Below, one piece after another: positions 46,878 through 55,676 of a stretch of DNA of 64,000 bases. This DNA is from Corynebacterium sp. HMSC08A12. GTDB lineage: Bacteria; Actinomycetota; Actinomycetes; Mycobacteriales; Mycobacteriaceae. The position numbers were made by a program, and so were the translations under genes. The stretch's first letter is position 1. Each line of letters begins with the position of its first letter. The notes beneath the pieces were generated by a model. That model worked only from the letters and a program-made list of their open reading frames with translations. It had not been told where the DNA came from and searched no databases. The stretch is taken from positions 62,001 to 126,000 of the forward strand of contig NZ_KV789173.1 in NCBI RefSeq assembly GCF_001807485.1. The letters run 5' to 3'.

Positions 46878-46898
46878 ACAAGCGATTAACTAACTTGT
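46878..46898. promoter_or_regulatory. Inverted repeat upstream of the carboxylase cluster
   Basis: ACAAG at 46878-46882 mirrors CTTGT at 46894-46898. The segment contains AAGCG followed by CTAACT, a pair of words also found upstream of the TetR gene at 47621-47634. It lies about 85 bp before the accD start and is a candidate operator for the TetR protein. Confidence 0.35.
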
Positions 46899-46987
46899 TG
46901 CCGTCACCTTAAGTGACCTAGACCACTTTTGCTAGTGAATCTAAAAAGTTTCCCCTCTTTAACTACCCCCGAAAGCAGTACCCCGCC

Positions 46988-47120
46988 TTAGGCCAACCCC
47001 ACAGCAGCGCGCGCCGCAGCCACCGTCTGCCGCCGCACCAACGCGGCAGAAGCCCAGCCGCGAGTCAACTCCGAGGAGTTAATCATTCCCATCCCCAGCT
47101 GCGCAGTGATGCGGCCCGCC
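46988..47120 (-). pseudogene. Displaced C-terminal frame of the TetR gene
   Basis: In the frame one step away from the annotated TetR frame, the minus strand codes AGRITAQLGMGMINSSEL and on to ARAAVGLA before a TAA at 46988-46990, about 43 residues. This looks like the missing C-terminal helix of a TetR regulator of this group (compare the common G-L-I-N-S-T pattern). One extra base near 47117-47123 would join it to the upstream frame. Confidence 0.6.
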
Positions 47121-47601
47121 TCTCCTTGTAGCGCGGATCCATCTCCCCCAGCGCCTCCGCAAACATCTTCAAATAGCTTCCCTGCGCGGAACGCACACGG
47201 CCACGACCCTCCTCCCCCATGCGGAAAAGCTCGCGGTTATGCAGGCGAATTAGCTCTGGCTGGGACAGCGCGAAGTCCACCTGGAAGTCAATCAGCACCG
47301 CCAGGCGCTCGCGCGGATCCACCAGGCCGTCGACGATTCTTCGCGCCTCGGAAAGCAGGTGCTCCGAAATGCCCGTCATCAGCTCCGTCAGGATTTCTTC
47401 TTTGCCGGAAAAATGCCGGTACACCGCCGGCCCGGAGACCCCCACGGCGTGCCCGACCTCTTCCAGGCGGGTTCCGTGGAACCCCTTATCGGACATGATC
47501 TCAGCAGCTGCGCGCAGCAGCTCCACCCGTCGCTGTTCTTTCGCCGCGGCACGCGCGGACAGTCCTTCTGTGGCGGGCTCGGCCAGATAATGAGAACGCA
47601 T
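47083..47601 (-). CDS. TetR family regulator, probably frameshifted at its C-terminus
   Basis: The intact frame codes 172 residues. The helix-turn-helix is RVELLRAAAEIMSDKGFHGTRLEEVGHAVGVSGPAVYRHFSGKEEILTELM (about residues 25-75), followed by ligand-domain helices. It then ends abruptly in RRAASLRSWGWE. TetR proteins of this kind are usually near 200-215 residues, and the missing end is present in another frame. ATG at 47599-47601 has AGGG 8 bases upstream. It lies beside the leucine cluster like Rv2506 in M. tuberculosis, so it is the likely repressor. A sequencing error would explain the break equally well. Confidence 0.8.
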   Translation of the reverse strand: MRSHYLAEPATEGLSARAAAKEQRRVELLRAAAEIMSDKGFHGTRLEEVGHAVGVSGPAVYRHFSGKEEILTELMTGISEHLLSEARRIVDGLVDPRERLAVLIDFQVDFALSQPELIRLHNRELFRMGEEGRGRVRSAQGSYLKMFAEALGEMDPRYKERRAASLRSWGWE

Positions 47602-47616
47602 AACCAACACCCTACT

Positions 47617-47635
47617 GGTTAAGCGTCGCTAACTG
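47617..47635. promoter_or_regulatory. Partial palindrome upstream of the TetR gene
   Basis: GGTTAAGCGTCGCTAACTG has GTTA/TAAC outer arms and near-mirror inner arms TTAAGCG/CGCTAA (one base bulge). It sits 16 bp before the TetR start and shares AAGCG and CTAACT with the repeat at 46878-46898. Candidate TetR operator. Confidence 0.35.
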
Positions 47636-47651
47636 AATACCTTCTGGGCGA

Positions 47652-48554
47652 TTAGCAGGCTGCCTCCGGTAGGCTGTCCACCTTCGACCGCAGAAACTCC
47701 GCCGCCGCCGTCAGCTCCGCCTGCCCGGCCTCGTAACTGCCATCCGGGCTTTCCACGGCGATGGCAACGGCCACATAGCCCGAGCCCGCGCCATCAGACT
47801 TCGGGATCAGCCCAAACTGCCGCAGCCCATACGCGCCCGCGGCGTTCGGCCCCCAGCCACCCTTGAAGATCGCTCCCGGGATCGTCCCCAACCCATAGCC
47901 CCCGCCGTTGCCGATGTTGCCCATGGCGGAAACCACCGGCTCCGAACCCCGAATACACCGCAGGTGAGAGGCGAAATCGGCCTGCGCGCTCAGCGACCAA
48001 TCGCTCTGCCCGAAGGAACTAAACCCCGGGCGCACCACCTGGGACTCCACCCGTGCACTACTGCTGCCCTCGCGGATCACCGCGCTAGTCGCTTCCGCAG
48101 CCTGCTCCGGGGATCCCAGCGAGCCCCATAGCGTTTCCGCCGCCGCATTGTCGGAGTGCTGGATCGCCTGTGTCATCGCGCCCTGCAGGCTCGGATCCTT
48201 CCGCAGCGCGGCGATCGCGATCGGCACCTTCGCGGTCGACCACGGAGCTACGGTCGTTTCCCCCGCGCCACCCATCCCGGCCACCGCGATGGCCGCTGCA
48301 CCGTCGTAGCCGAGCTCTCCGTGCTGCTCTTCCTGCGGTTTTTCTGGTGCGGACGCCCCAGTGGTCGGTTGCGGACCACGGGACTTCGGCTTCTCGTCCT
48401 GTTGGGCTGGAGTGGACGGATCGGAGACGATGGCGTCATCCCTTTCCACTTCCCCAATCGTGCAACCCGCAACGGTCACGCTCGCAGCACAGAGCACGGC
48501 GGCGACCAGACCGCGGCGAAGCGGGCTGGGGCTAGGAGATGTAAACGATGGCAT
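47652..48554 (-). CDS. Lipoprotein with class A beta-lactamase/PBP-like fold
   Basis: A 300-residue secreted lipoprotein. The signal peptide ends in the lipobox VAGC (Cys about residue 31), followed by a disordered Pro/Ser/Lys linker. The rest carries the three motifs of serine penicillin-recognising enzymes in the right order: STAK (S-x-x-K), SDN and KGG (in place of KTG). No catalytic glutamate of the omega loop is obvious, so it may be a carboxypeptidase-like or non-hydrolytic relative rather than a true beta-lactamase. ATG at 48552-48554 has GGAGG 5 bases away and overlaps the upstream gene by 23 bp. Confidence 0.75.
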   Translation of the reverse strand: MPSFTSPSPSPLRRGLVAAVLCAASVTVAGCTIGEVERDDAIVSDPSTPAQQDEKPKSRGPQPTTGASAPEKPQEEQHGELGYDGAAAIAVAGMGGAGETTVAPWSTAKVPIAIAALRKDPSLQGAMTQAIQHSDNAAAETLWGSLGSPEQAAEATSAVIREGSSSARVESQVVRPGFSSFGQSDWSLSAQADFASHLRCIRGSEPVVSAMGNIGNGGGYGLGTIPGAIFKGGWGPNAAGAYGLRQFGLIPKSDGAGSGYVAVAIAVESPDGSYEAGQAELTAAAEFLRSKVDSLPEAAC

Positions 48555-49404
48555 TGTTGCCTCCGGTGCAGGTCACGTACTCGCCGTTATCCCTGCACTT
48601 CATGGAGTAGGTCTGCCCCGTGACGGACGAATACGCGGAAACCGTGCCGTTTGTCCTGTCGGTATCCAGGTAGTGGGTCACAAAAGCATCGCGGACGGCC
48701 ACTGCGAAAGGCTTAGAAGTAAGGTCGCTGCCGGTGTAAACGTTGTTGAAGTCGCCCGCAGGCTTGCCTTCTTCAGCTGCACTGTTGGCCGGCGCCGCGC
48801 CGGAAGGCAGTTTCGGATGAGCCGGGCGGGACTCCTCCTCGTCGTCCGTGGCTTCTTCCTCGTCGTCGGTTGCGGCGTCTTCGTCTTCCGCGGCCGCATC
48901 CTCGTCGTCAGCGCCTTCGCCTTCTTCGCCCTGCGACTGGGAGGAGCTGCTCGCAGCCTTGCCGTCGCTGCCTTCCGTGCCGTCCTTGTCGCCAATCCAG
49001 CCCATGTAATATGCCGCGCCCGCGACCAGGGCAAGGGCAAGAAGCACAGCCAGCACGACGCCTAGGATCGGCAGGAACTTGCTTTCCTTCTCCGGCTCCT
49101 GCGCGTAGGCGTACTGCTGGGCTTGCTGGTCGGGCTGGTACTGGGGTTGCGGGGGCTGCTGGTACTGCTGCCCCTGCCAGTTCTGCTGCTGGTTCTGGGG
49201 CGGCTGCGAAGCCTCCCACTGCTGCCAGCGCTGCTGGCTCTGATCCCCCTGCGTACCCTGTGCACCCGAGCCGCCGCTCTGTTTCGACGGCACCTGCCAC
49301 TGATTCCTCCCCGCACCCTGCTCATTGTGGCGGTACTGCGGCGGCTCCGGCTGATCTGGGTTGTTCTTTCCGACGCCGGGATCAGTGGGGTGCTCGTTAG
49401 ACAT
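48532..49404 (-). CDS. Single-pass membrane protein with Gln-rich head and acidic stalk
   Basis: A 290-residue protein. Residues about 1-105 are Gln/Pro/Asn-rich and cytoplasmic; one membrane helix follows (FLPILGVVLAVLLALALVAGAAYYMGW). Outside are a Ser/Gln/Asp/Glu stalk and a compact C-terminal domain of about 75 residues with two cysteines (SMKCRDNGEYVTCTGG) that probably form a disulfide. I do not recognise the family. It overlaps the following lipoprotein gene by 23 bp, so the two are likely co-expressed at the envelope. Confidence 0.7.
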   Translation of the reverse strand: MSNEHPTDPGVGKNNPDQPEPPQYRHNEQGAGRNQWQVPSKQSGGSGAQGTQGDQSQQRWQQWEASQPPQNQQQNWQGQQYQQPPQPQYQPDQQAQQYAYAQEPEKESKFLPILGVVLAVLLALALVAGAAYYMGWIGDKDGTEGSDGKAASSSSQSQGEEGEGADDEDAAAEDEDAATDDEEEATDDEEESRPAHPKLPSGAAPANSAAEEGKPAGDFNNVYTGSDLTSKPFAVAVRDAFVTHYLDTDRTNGTVSAYSSVTGQTYSMKCRDNGEYVTCTGGNNAIVYIS

Positions 49405-49521
49405 AACCGGGGAACTCCTGCGTTGAAACGTCTTGTCAGTATTTAAACTAATCCAACTTTAGGCGCTCTCCCGGCCTCGCGGGTAGCGAACCATTAAGCC
49501 CGCTCACCCCGAGTGCGCACT

Positions 49522-51144
49522 CTAGTGCGCGAAGTGGCGCTCACCGGTGAGGTACATGATGACGCCCGCCTTCTCCGCCGCCTCGATGACCTCCGCGTCG
49601 CGGACCGAGCCGCCCGGCTGCACAACTGCGCGGACGCCAGCATTAGCCAGCACCTCAAAGCCGTCGGCGAAGGGGAAGAAGGCATCCGAGGCCGCAACTG
49701 CACCCTCGGCGCGCTTCTCGTCGCCTGCCAGGGAGTTTGCACGCTCCACGGCCAGCTTGGCAGCGTCCACGCGGTTTACCTGGCCCATGCCCACGCCTAC
49801 GGTGGCGTCATCCTTGGCCAGCAAGATGGCGTTCGACTTCACCGCGCGCACGGTGCGCCATGCGAACTCCAGCTCACGCAGGGTGGCCTCGTCGGCAGCC
49901 TCGCCAGCGGCCAGGGTCCAGTTGCTCGGGTCGTCGCCCTTGGCGTCGATGGCGTCCACCTGCTGCACCAGCAGGCCGCCGGAGATCTCGCGGCCCTGCA
50001 GCTCCGGCTCCTCACTCGGAGCATCCGCCTGCAGGATGCGGATGTTCTTCTTCTGGGACAGGACCTCTACTGCGCCCTCCTCGTAGCCCGGCGCGATGAT
50101 GACCTCGGTGAATACCTCGGCTACCTGGTTGGCCATTTCCACGCTGACCTCACGGTTCACTGCGATCACGCCGCCGAATGCGGACATCGGGTCGCAGGCG
50201 TGTGCCTTCTTGTGAGCATCGGCGATGGACTCGTCGGAGACCGCAATGCCGCACGGGTTGGCGTGCTTGATGATGGCCACGGTCGGGCGCTTATGATCCC
50301 ACGCGGCGCGCCAGGCAGCATCCGCGTCGGTGTAGTTGTTGTAGCTCATCTCCTTGCCGTGGAACTGCTTGGCGCCGGCCAGGCCGGTGCCGTCGGAGTA
50401 CAGCGCCGCAGCCTGGTGCGGGTTCTCGCCGTAGCGCAGCACGTTGGCCCGCTCATAGGAGGCGCCGATCCACTCGGGGAACTGCACGCCTGCATCCGAC
50501 TCCGCGTCTGCCCCGGCTTGCGCGGCGGTCTGCTCGCCCATCCAGGTCGCAACGGCCACGTCGTAAGCGGCGGTGTGACGGAACGCATCCACGGCCAGGT
50601 CGGTGCGCTCGGCGCGGGTGAAGCCCCCGGCATTGGCAGCGGCCACGACGTCCTCGTAGCGGTTGGGATCCACCACAACGGCCACGGACGGGTGGTTCTT
50701 TGCGGCGGCGCGCACCATGGACGGGCCACCGATGTCGATCTGCTCCACGCAGGCATCGAAATCAGCGCCGGAAGCCACCGTCTCGGTGAACGGGTACAGG
50801 TTCACAACAACCAGCTGGAAGGCCTCAACATCCAGGTCCTCCAGCTGCTTCAGGTGGTCTTCCTTGCGGGTGTCGGCCAGGATGCCCGCGTGCACGCGCG
50901 GGTGCAGCGTCTTCACGCGGCCTTCCAGCACCTCCGGGAATCCGGTCAGCGCTTCCACCTCGGTCACGGGCACTCCGGCGTCCGCGATCTTCTTGGCGGT
51001 GGAGCCGGTGGAGACGATGTCCACGCCCGCGGAGTGCAGCCCCTTGGCTAGCTCCTCCAGGCCGGTCTTGTCGTACACGCTGATCAGCGCGCGACGGATT
51101 TCCTTCTTGTCTGCGCCGTTGGTTGCTGTGGTGCCATCACTCAT
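49522..51144 (-). CDS. purH: Bifunctional AICAR transformylase/IMP cyclohydrolase
   Basis: Last two steps of purine synthesis. The 540-residue protein starts with the cyclohydrolase domain ([53 protein letters not shown]; about residues 15-150). The transformylase domain follows, with [33 protein letters not shown] and the C-terminal QPGGSVRD. It lies 25 bp downstream of purN. The perM-purN-purH order is the same as Rv0955-Rv0957 in M. tuberculosis. Confidence 0.96.
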   Translation of the reverse strand: MSDGTTATNGADKKEIRRALISVYDKTGLEELAKGLHSAGVDIVSTGSTAKKIADAGVPVTEVEALTGFPEVLEGRVKTLHPRVHAGILADTRKEDHLKQLEDLDVEAFQLVVVNLYPFTETVASGADFDACVEQIDIGGPSMVRAAAKNHPSVAVVVDPNRYEDVVAAANAGGFTRAERTDLAVDAFRHTAAYDVAVATWMGEQTAAQAGADAESDAGVQFPEWIGASYERANVLRYGENPHQAAALYSDGTGLAGAKQFHGKEMSYNNYTDADAAWRAAWDHKRPTVAIIKHANPCGIAVSDESIADAHKKAHACDPMSAFGGVIAVNREVSVEMANQVAEVFTEVIIAPGYEEGAVEVLSQKKNIRILQADAPSEEPELQGREISGGLLVQQVDAIDAKGDDPSNWTLAAGEAADEATLRELEFAWRTVRAVKSNAILLAKDDATVGVGMGQVNRVDAAKLAVERANSLAGDEKRAEGAVAASDAFFPFADGFEVLANAGVRAVVQPGGSVRDAEVIEAAEKAGVIMYLTGERHFAH

Positions 51145-51169
51145 GGTTTTGGATCCTGGCCTTTCGTTC

Positions 51170-51736
51170 CTAGAAGGTTCCCTGTTCTTGAAAATCGTGC
51201 AGCACCTCTACCAAGAGTGTGCGCTCCACCTTCTTGATTCTCTCATGCAAGCTGTCGACCGTGTCGTCCCGCGCGACCTCCACCGCCTTTTGGGCGATGA
51301 TCGGCCCCGTGTCCACGCCACTATCTACAACATGAACTGTAGACCCGGTTACGCGAACACCGTAATTTAGTGCGTCTTCGACGGCGTGCGCCCCGGGGAA
51401 TGCGGGCAGCAGCGCCGGGTGGGTGTTGATGATCTTCCCCTCAAAACGCTCGACCACCTTCGGGCCGATGATGCGCATGAAGCCGGCGCTCACCACCAGG
51501 TCGGGCTCGTAGCTGGCGAGCTTGTCCGCCAGCTCTTCGTTCCACTTCTCCCGATCGGTCTGCTTTGGCACGTATTCGACCAGGAAGTTCTCGATGCCCG
51601 CGCGCTCAGCGCGCTCCAGCGCCTCGCATGGTCGGTCGCTACCCACGGCGAGGATTTCCACCCGCGAGCGGTCGACGTTATCAATCACGCTCTGGAGCAG
51701 AGTCCCCGTCCCGCTCGCCAGAATCACTATCCTCAT
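51170..51736 (-). CDS. purN: Phosphoribosylglycinamide formyltransferase
   Basis: Transfers formyl from 10-formyl-THF to GAR in purine synthesis. The 188-residue protein has [18 protein letters not shown], the folate/active-site block [35 protein letters not shown] (catalytic Asn-His) and [17 protein letters not shown]. The ATG at 51734-51736 has GAGGAAG 9 bases upstream. Its first 56 bp overlap the 3' end of perM in another frame, an unusually long overlap. Confidence 0.95.
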   Translation of the reverse strand: MRIVILASGTGTLLQSVIDNVDRSRVEILAVGSDRPCEALERAERAGIENFLVEYVPKQTDREKWNEELADKLASYEPDLVVSAGFMRIIGPKVVERFEGKIINTHPALLPAFPGAHAVEDALNYGVRVTGSTVHVVDSGVDTGPIIAQKAVEVARDDTVDSLHERIKKVERTLLVEVLHDFQEQGTF

Positions 51737-53420
51737 CGTCTGTTTCTTCCTCTGTTTCTGTGTCTTCTTTGTCTTCTGTGTCTGCTGTGTCTGCTAGATC
51801 TTCTCGTTCTTTCTTAGTGACGCCCCCATCTTCCCCGTCCTCCGGTTCCTCCGTAGGGGCGTCATCTTCAGAAGAGTCAGTATCCGTGCTTTCCGCACCG
51901 TCCGCTACATCGTCAGCATCGTCAGCGCCTGCCTCGGCATCATGCTCAGTCTCAGTCTGAGCCTGCTGGGATGCGCCAGGCTCCACAACCTCGGCCTCCG
52001 GGATGTCCTCAGTCACAGACTCGCCACGGCGGGCCGTGAAGAACATCATGACGGCGGCGGGCACCAACAGCCAGGCAGCGAGCTCTACAGCAAACAGCCA
52101 CTCGACCGCACCCGCGCGCCCGTACACGCCCAGCTCACCACCAGCCAGCCAGGAGGTGCAGAAGCCGATCAGCCCGGCGCAGGCACCAGCCCCCACGCCC
52201 TGCAGCAGCGGCGCCTCCACATAAGTGCGGCCACGCAGGAACGTGTAAACGCACGCGACCGCCACACAAGCGGGGACGGCCAGCAGCACAGCGCCGAAAG
52301 GAATCTGATCGTTGGGGACCGCCGCCAAGACCGGCAACGGCGGCAGGTTCACGTTGTTGGCGGTAAAGAGGCTGACCGCGCCGTTACCGACGTGGAACTC
52401 GCCGCCCAGCAGCACCGCCATCGCCGCGACCACCACATTTGGCACATACAGCAACGCGACGAAGGTCAGCCCCAGAACACCCATAGTGGAGGAGGTGATT
52501 TCGTAGGCCTTGCCGACTGCCTCCATGTTCGTCAATAGATATACGGCAGCGGCGAGGGCACCGGCTGCGGCCATCCACTTGAGGAAGCGTCCGGCTAGCA
52601 GCATCGACTCCACCGGCCACGTGGACCAACCACGGCGCAGCAACAGTGCTCGCCACACGCGGGCCCGCATGCCGATAACAATCGCAGCGCCGTTCACCAG
52701 CGCCGTGGAGATCAGCGCCACCAGCAGGTTCGGCGGGGTGATGTCGTAGACCCTGGAGGCATCCCACAGCATCACCCACGCAATGCACGTCAGCAGCATG
52801 GGAATCAGCAGGCTTAATGTGGTGAATACCCGCAGGCCGCGCACGCTTATCGAATTGCCCAGCACCGTGGTCGCACGCTTCGCATGCCCCCACACCAACA
52901 CCAGCGCGGGCAGCAGCGGCACGAAGCCCAGCTTCGCCCCCGCCATCTCGATGGGAGCCAGGTTGAACACCATCCACATCGAGGCGATGCTGGCGGGCAC
53001 CTTATTAAACCCTGCGCCGATGCCGATGAGTACGGCGATGATGACGATGACGCCCAGAGTTACAGCGTGATTAATCATTAGCTGGGGGCCGAAGCGTTTG
53101 ACGTGGGGCTTCCACTTCGACCACCAGTCCGCGACCGCAGCCTTCACACCGCCAGCCGACGCATCTGCGGCGGCCTTGGACTTGGCCTTCGGAGTGGCCT
53201 TAGCGTTCGTGGCGCCGGTCGGCTTCGCCGCTACAAAGCGTTCGTGCCCCGAGCCTTCGGAGATGTGGGCGCCGGTGCCTTTATTGCCAGTGCCTTTAAT
53301 TCTGTCTGCACTGCTGGCAGCCGACGTCCGCCTGGTGCGGCTGGAGCCGGGGCGTCGGGAAGACGCAGATCGTCGGGATCCGGGTCGTTGGGCAGCAGAA
53401 TCTTTACTCACCCGTCCCAT
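51681..53420 (-). CDS. perM: PerM-like (DUF6350) membrane protein
   Basis: A 579-residue protein with a basic, disordered N-terminus (about 100 residues), a polytopic core with ten or more hydrophobic helices starting near LGVIVIIAVLIGIGAGF, and an extremely acidic C-tail (about residues 490-579, long Asp/Glu/Ser runs). In M. tuberculosis the gene before purN is perM, a membrane protein needed for division under stress; the same place and topology support the name. The acidic tail is coded by low-complexity DNA and reads into the purN start. Confidence 0.82.
   Translation of the reverse strand: MGRVSKDSAAQRPGSRRSASSRRPGSSRTRRTSAASSADRIKGTGNKGTGAHISEGSGHERFVAAKPTGATNAKATPKAKSKAAADASAGGVKAAVADWWSKWKPHVKRFGPQLMINHAVTLGVIVIIAVLIGIGAGFNKVPASIASMWMVFNLAPIEMAGAKLGFVPLLPALVLVWGHAKRATTVLGNSISVRGLRVFTTLSLLIPMLLTCIAWVMLWDASRVYDITPPNLLVALISTALVNGAAIVIGMRARVWRALLLRRGWSTWPVESMLLAGRFLKWMAAAGALAAAVYLLTNMEAVGKAYEITSSTMGVLGLTFVALLYVPNVVVAAMAVLLGGEFHVGNGAVSLFTANNVNLPPLPVLAAVPNDQIPFGAVLLAVPACVAVACVYTFLRGRTYVEAPLLQGVGAGACAGLIGFCTSWLAGGELGVYGRAGAVEWLFAVELAAWLLVPAAVMMFFTARRGESVTEDIPEAEVVEPGASQQAQTETEHDAEAGADDADDVADGAESTDTDSSEDDAPTEEPEDGEDGGVTKKEREDLADTADTEDKEDTETEEETDDEDSDSGERDGDSAPERD
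51808..51824 (-). repeat. GGCGTCA motif copy in the perM tail
   Basis: Minus strand GGCGTCACTAAGAAAGA. perM reads it as GVTKK. A plain copy on the other strand lies 34 bp away at 51858-51864. Confidence 0.5.
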
Positions 53421-53801
53421 TGTGCCTAACAGTGGCAGCTACCTGGCGGACTGACCCACCTTCTAGGCCCCCTTCTACGCCCGTTTAGCATTCACCCTGC
53501 GTCCGGACTGCACCCCCGTTACACCCACGCCGTACCCTCTCTACCCCCTTTAGCGCCGACACACTTAAGGTAATACTTGAGGGTTTGAGGGAAACGTAAC
53601 CAAGATCACTAGCGGGGTTTGATCGCCATATAACCAGTAAAAAATCGTCTGGAACAGGGGGAATGCATCCTTATAGCCAGATAAGACTGACTCCACTACC
53701 CCCGCAATGTAACCAAAGCGTTATTTTTGACCGATTTAGTTGCCGCAATGTTGCCAAACCGATAGTGTTACGTTCCGTTGATAACAAAGTGGTTACAAAT
53801 T

Positions 53802-53854
53802 GCTTTCGCAACAGACTCAAGCCCCAACCATGAGGCTCGAGGAAGAGCGAAAGC
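53802..53854 (+). promoter_or_regulatory. Long leader of the M23 gene with a stem
   Basis: The gap 53421-53872 has no gene and is A+T-rich, containing the divergent promoters of perM and the M23 gene. Near its end GCTTTCGC (53802-53809) is the exact complement of GCGAAAGC (53847-53854), enclosing a 37-nt loop with a smaller AGCC/GGCT stem. It sits directly before a start codon that has no clear ribosome site, so it may control translation. I could not match a known riboswitch class. Confidence 0.35.
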
Positions 53855-53872
53855 GATAGTGCGAAATCACAT

Positions 53873-54679
53873 GTGACAGTTGTTAAGAAACATCGATTAG
53901 GTCAAAGGGTTACTAGGACAGTGCGAAACACTACTGAAGCGAGCCGTACCGGCATCCACCGCAAGCAGGAGCACACCGCGAAGCGCCGCTTCGCGCTCGT
54001 GGCCGTCGCCACCACCGCTGTGACTACTGCTGGCGCTGCCGGCGCTACCGCCGGTGCATCCCAGAACTCCAAGGACGACATCGCCCTGGCTTCCGAGAAC
54101 ACCACCATCCTCGCCCAGGGCGAGGGTGCTCAGGGCTCTGCAGCTCCGGCGGACGCTCAGGCGACCGCCAACGAGGCTCCGCAGATCCTCGAGGTTCCGC
54201 AGGCTAAGCCGGTTTCCGATCTGTCTCAGCAGCTCGACTCCGCCCTGCGCTTCGCCAAGGAGCGCACCGAGGCTGACCTGGCTGCCCGTATGCCCGAGTT
54301 CGTCAAGCCCGCCGAGGGCACCTTCACCTCCGGCTTCGGCCCGCGTTGGGGCACCTTCCACTACGGCGTCGACATAGCCAACGCCGTGGGCACCGCCATC
54401 CGTGCAGTCCACGACGGCACCGTCATCGACTCCGGCCCTGCTTCCGGCTTCGGCAACTGGATCCGCATCAAGCACGACGACGGCACCGTCACCGTCTACG
54501 GCCACATGGCCACCCTGGACGTTAAGGTTGGCGACCGTGTAACCAGCGGCCAGAAGATCGCTGGAATGGGCTCCCTGGGCTTCTCCACTGGCTCCCACCT
54601 GCACTTCGAGGTTCGCCCGAACGGTGGCGAGGCTATCGACCCGAAGCCTTGGCTCGCCGAGCGCGGCATCCAGCTTTAA
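53873..54679 (+). CDS. Secreted M23 (LytM-type) peptidase
   Basis: A 268-residue envelope endopeptidase or division-linked LytM factor. The basic N-terminus is followed by an export helix (RRFALVAVATTAVTTAGAAGATAGA, about residues 38-62), a spacer with a short helix (QQLDSALRFAKERTEADLAARM), then the M23 domain: TSGFGPRWGTFHYGVDIAN (zinc His and Asp), VYGHMATLDVKVGDRV and SHLHFEVRPNG (HxH). All zinc ligands are present, so it should be active. The start is taken as GTG at 53873; no good ribosome site is seen there, so a GTG further in remains possible. Confidence 0.88.
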   Translation: MTVVKKHRLGQRVTRTVRNTTEASRTGIHRKQEHTAKRRFALVAVATTAVTTAGAAGATAGASQNSKDDIALASENTTILAQGEGAQGSAAPADAQATANEAPQILEVPQAKPVSDLSQQLDSALRFAKERTEADLAARMPEFVKPAEGTFTSGFGPRWGTFHYGVDIANAVGTAIRAVHDGTVIDSGPASGFGNWIRIKHDDGTVTVYGHMATLDVKVGDRVTSGQKIAGMGSLGFSTGSHLHFEVRPNGGEAIDPKPWLAERGIQL

Positions 54680-54702
54680 GGCTTAGCTAGAACCACAAAG
54701 GA

Positions 54703-54743
54703 AACCTCCCGACTGCCTCTGTAAAGGCGGTCGGGAGGTTTTT
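54703..54743 (+). terminator. Strong terminator after the M23 gene
   Basis: AACCTCCCGACTGCC (54703-54717) pairs with GGCGGTCGGGAGGTT (54726-54740) with one mismatch, followed by TTT. The left flank supplies TTTCC on the other strand, so it may also serve the convergent SGNH hydrolase gene. Confidence 0.88.
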
Positions 54744-54815
54744 CGCCTGCCTCCTGCGACTTTGGCTTTCGAGGTGGGGATCCCCCCACCCCGGAAGCCG
54801 AGGCTTTCCGAAGTT

Positions 54816-55616
54816 TTACTTCAGAGCAGCGCCGATCTGCTTAGCCGCATTGGTCACACCGTCGTGGGACATGTGCAGAGTCAGGTTGTAGTGCGGAGTC
54901 TGGGTATCGATGACTCCGGCAACCCAAGCCTTACCGCCCGGCTGGCAGGTATCGTGCCCGCGGGTGGAGCGGTGCAGGTCAACGAAAACGCCACCGTTGC
55001 GCTTGGCGGCATCGTTAGCCTGGCGCCACAGCTGACGCTCGGCTTCCTTCACGATCGGGAACGGAGCCTGAATCGGCGGCAGACCATTCAGACGGATCAG
55101 GCAGAGGCCAGCGCGATCGTTCGTGAGGTGCGGGTAGCTCACAAACTGGATACGAGCGTTCGGAGCAGCGCGCTTGATCTTGTTAGCGAGACGATCATAG
55201 GACCGAGCCGCTGCACGGTTGTTGATCGGATCCAGGGTGCGGTAGGTGTCGTTAGCACCGACCATGATCGGCACGTTGCGCGTGTGGCGGTTCAGCTTGC
55301 CGTCGCGGATAGCCTGATCAAGGCGAGCCTCCAGCGGCTCGCGGCCCAGGTACAGCTCCTTGCCGTTGCAGGAGTAGTCATCCACGCGCGCGCCCGTCAG
55401 GCGCTGCAGCTCAGTTGCCACGCGGAACTTGCCCTTGATGCAACCACGCGCGCCACCGCGCTTGGCGTCAATAATCTGGTTGAGCGTCGTGTTAGCAAAG
55501 TAGGAATCACCGAGCAGCACGGTGTTTCCCGGGGCAGCCTGGGCAGCAGGCGCCAGACCCATGACAGATCCCGCTACGGCGACAGCCGCAGTCAGAATGC
55601 GTGCAATTTTCTTCAT
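54816..55616 (-). CDS. Secreted SGNH/GDSL hydrolase
   Basis: A 266-residue exported esterase or lipase. The signal peptide is about residues 1-28 (ending AAQA-APG). Block I GDSY (nucleophile Ser) follows directly, block III has VGANDTYR, and the C-terminal HMSHDGVT holds the likely catalytic His with Asp. Four to six cysteines suggest disulfides. It probably frees fatty acids from host or mycolate esters; this is an inference. The acyl-CoA ligase encoded 60 bp upstream on the same strand would be a fitting partner. Confidence 0.85.
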   Translation of the reverse strand: MKKIARILTAAVAVAGSVMGLAPAAQAAPGNTVLLGDSYFANTTLNQIIDAKRGGARGCIKGKFRVATELQRLTGARVDDYSCNGKELYLGREPLEARLDQAIRDGKLNRHTRNVPIMVGANDTYRTLDPINNRAAARSYDRLANKIKRAAPNARIQFVSYPHLTNDRAGLCLIRLNGLPPIQAPFPIVKEAERQLWRQANDAAKRNGGVFVDLHRSTRGHDTCQPGGKAWVAGVIDTQTPHYNLTLHMSHDGVTNAAKQIGAALK

Positions 55617-55676
55617 CAGTTTCTCCCGTATGTGTTTTTATGCCGTACTAAGGCTATCGATCGAGAAGCGAAAATG

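Noticed and set aside
49513..51051. A 512-codon plus-strand open frame
   Set aside because: Antisense to purH, whose domains are complete. Val/His/Gly/Leu-rich composition is typical of a shadow frame.
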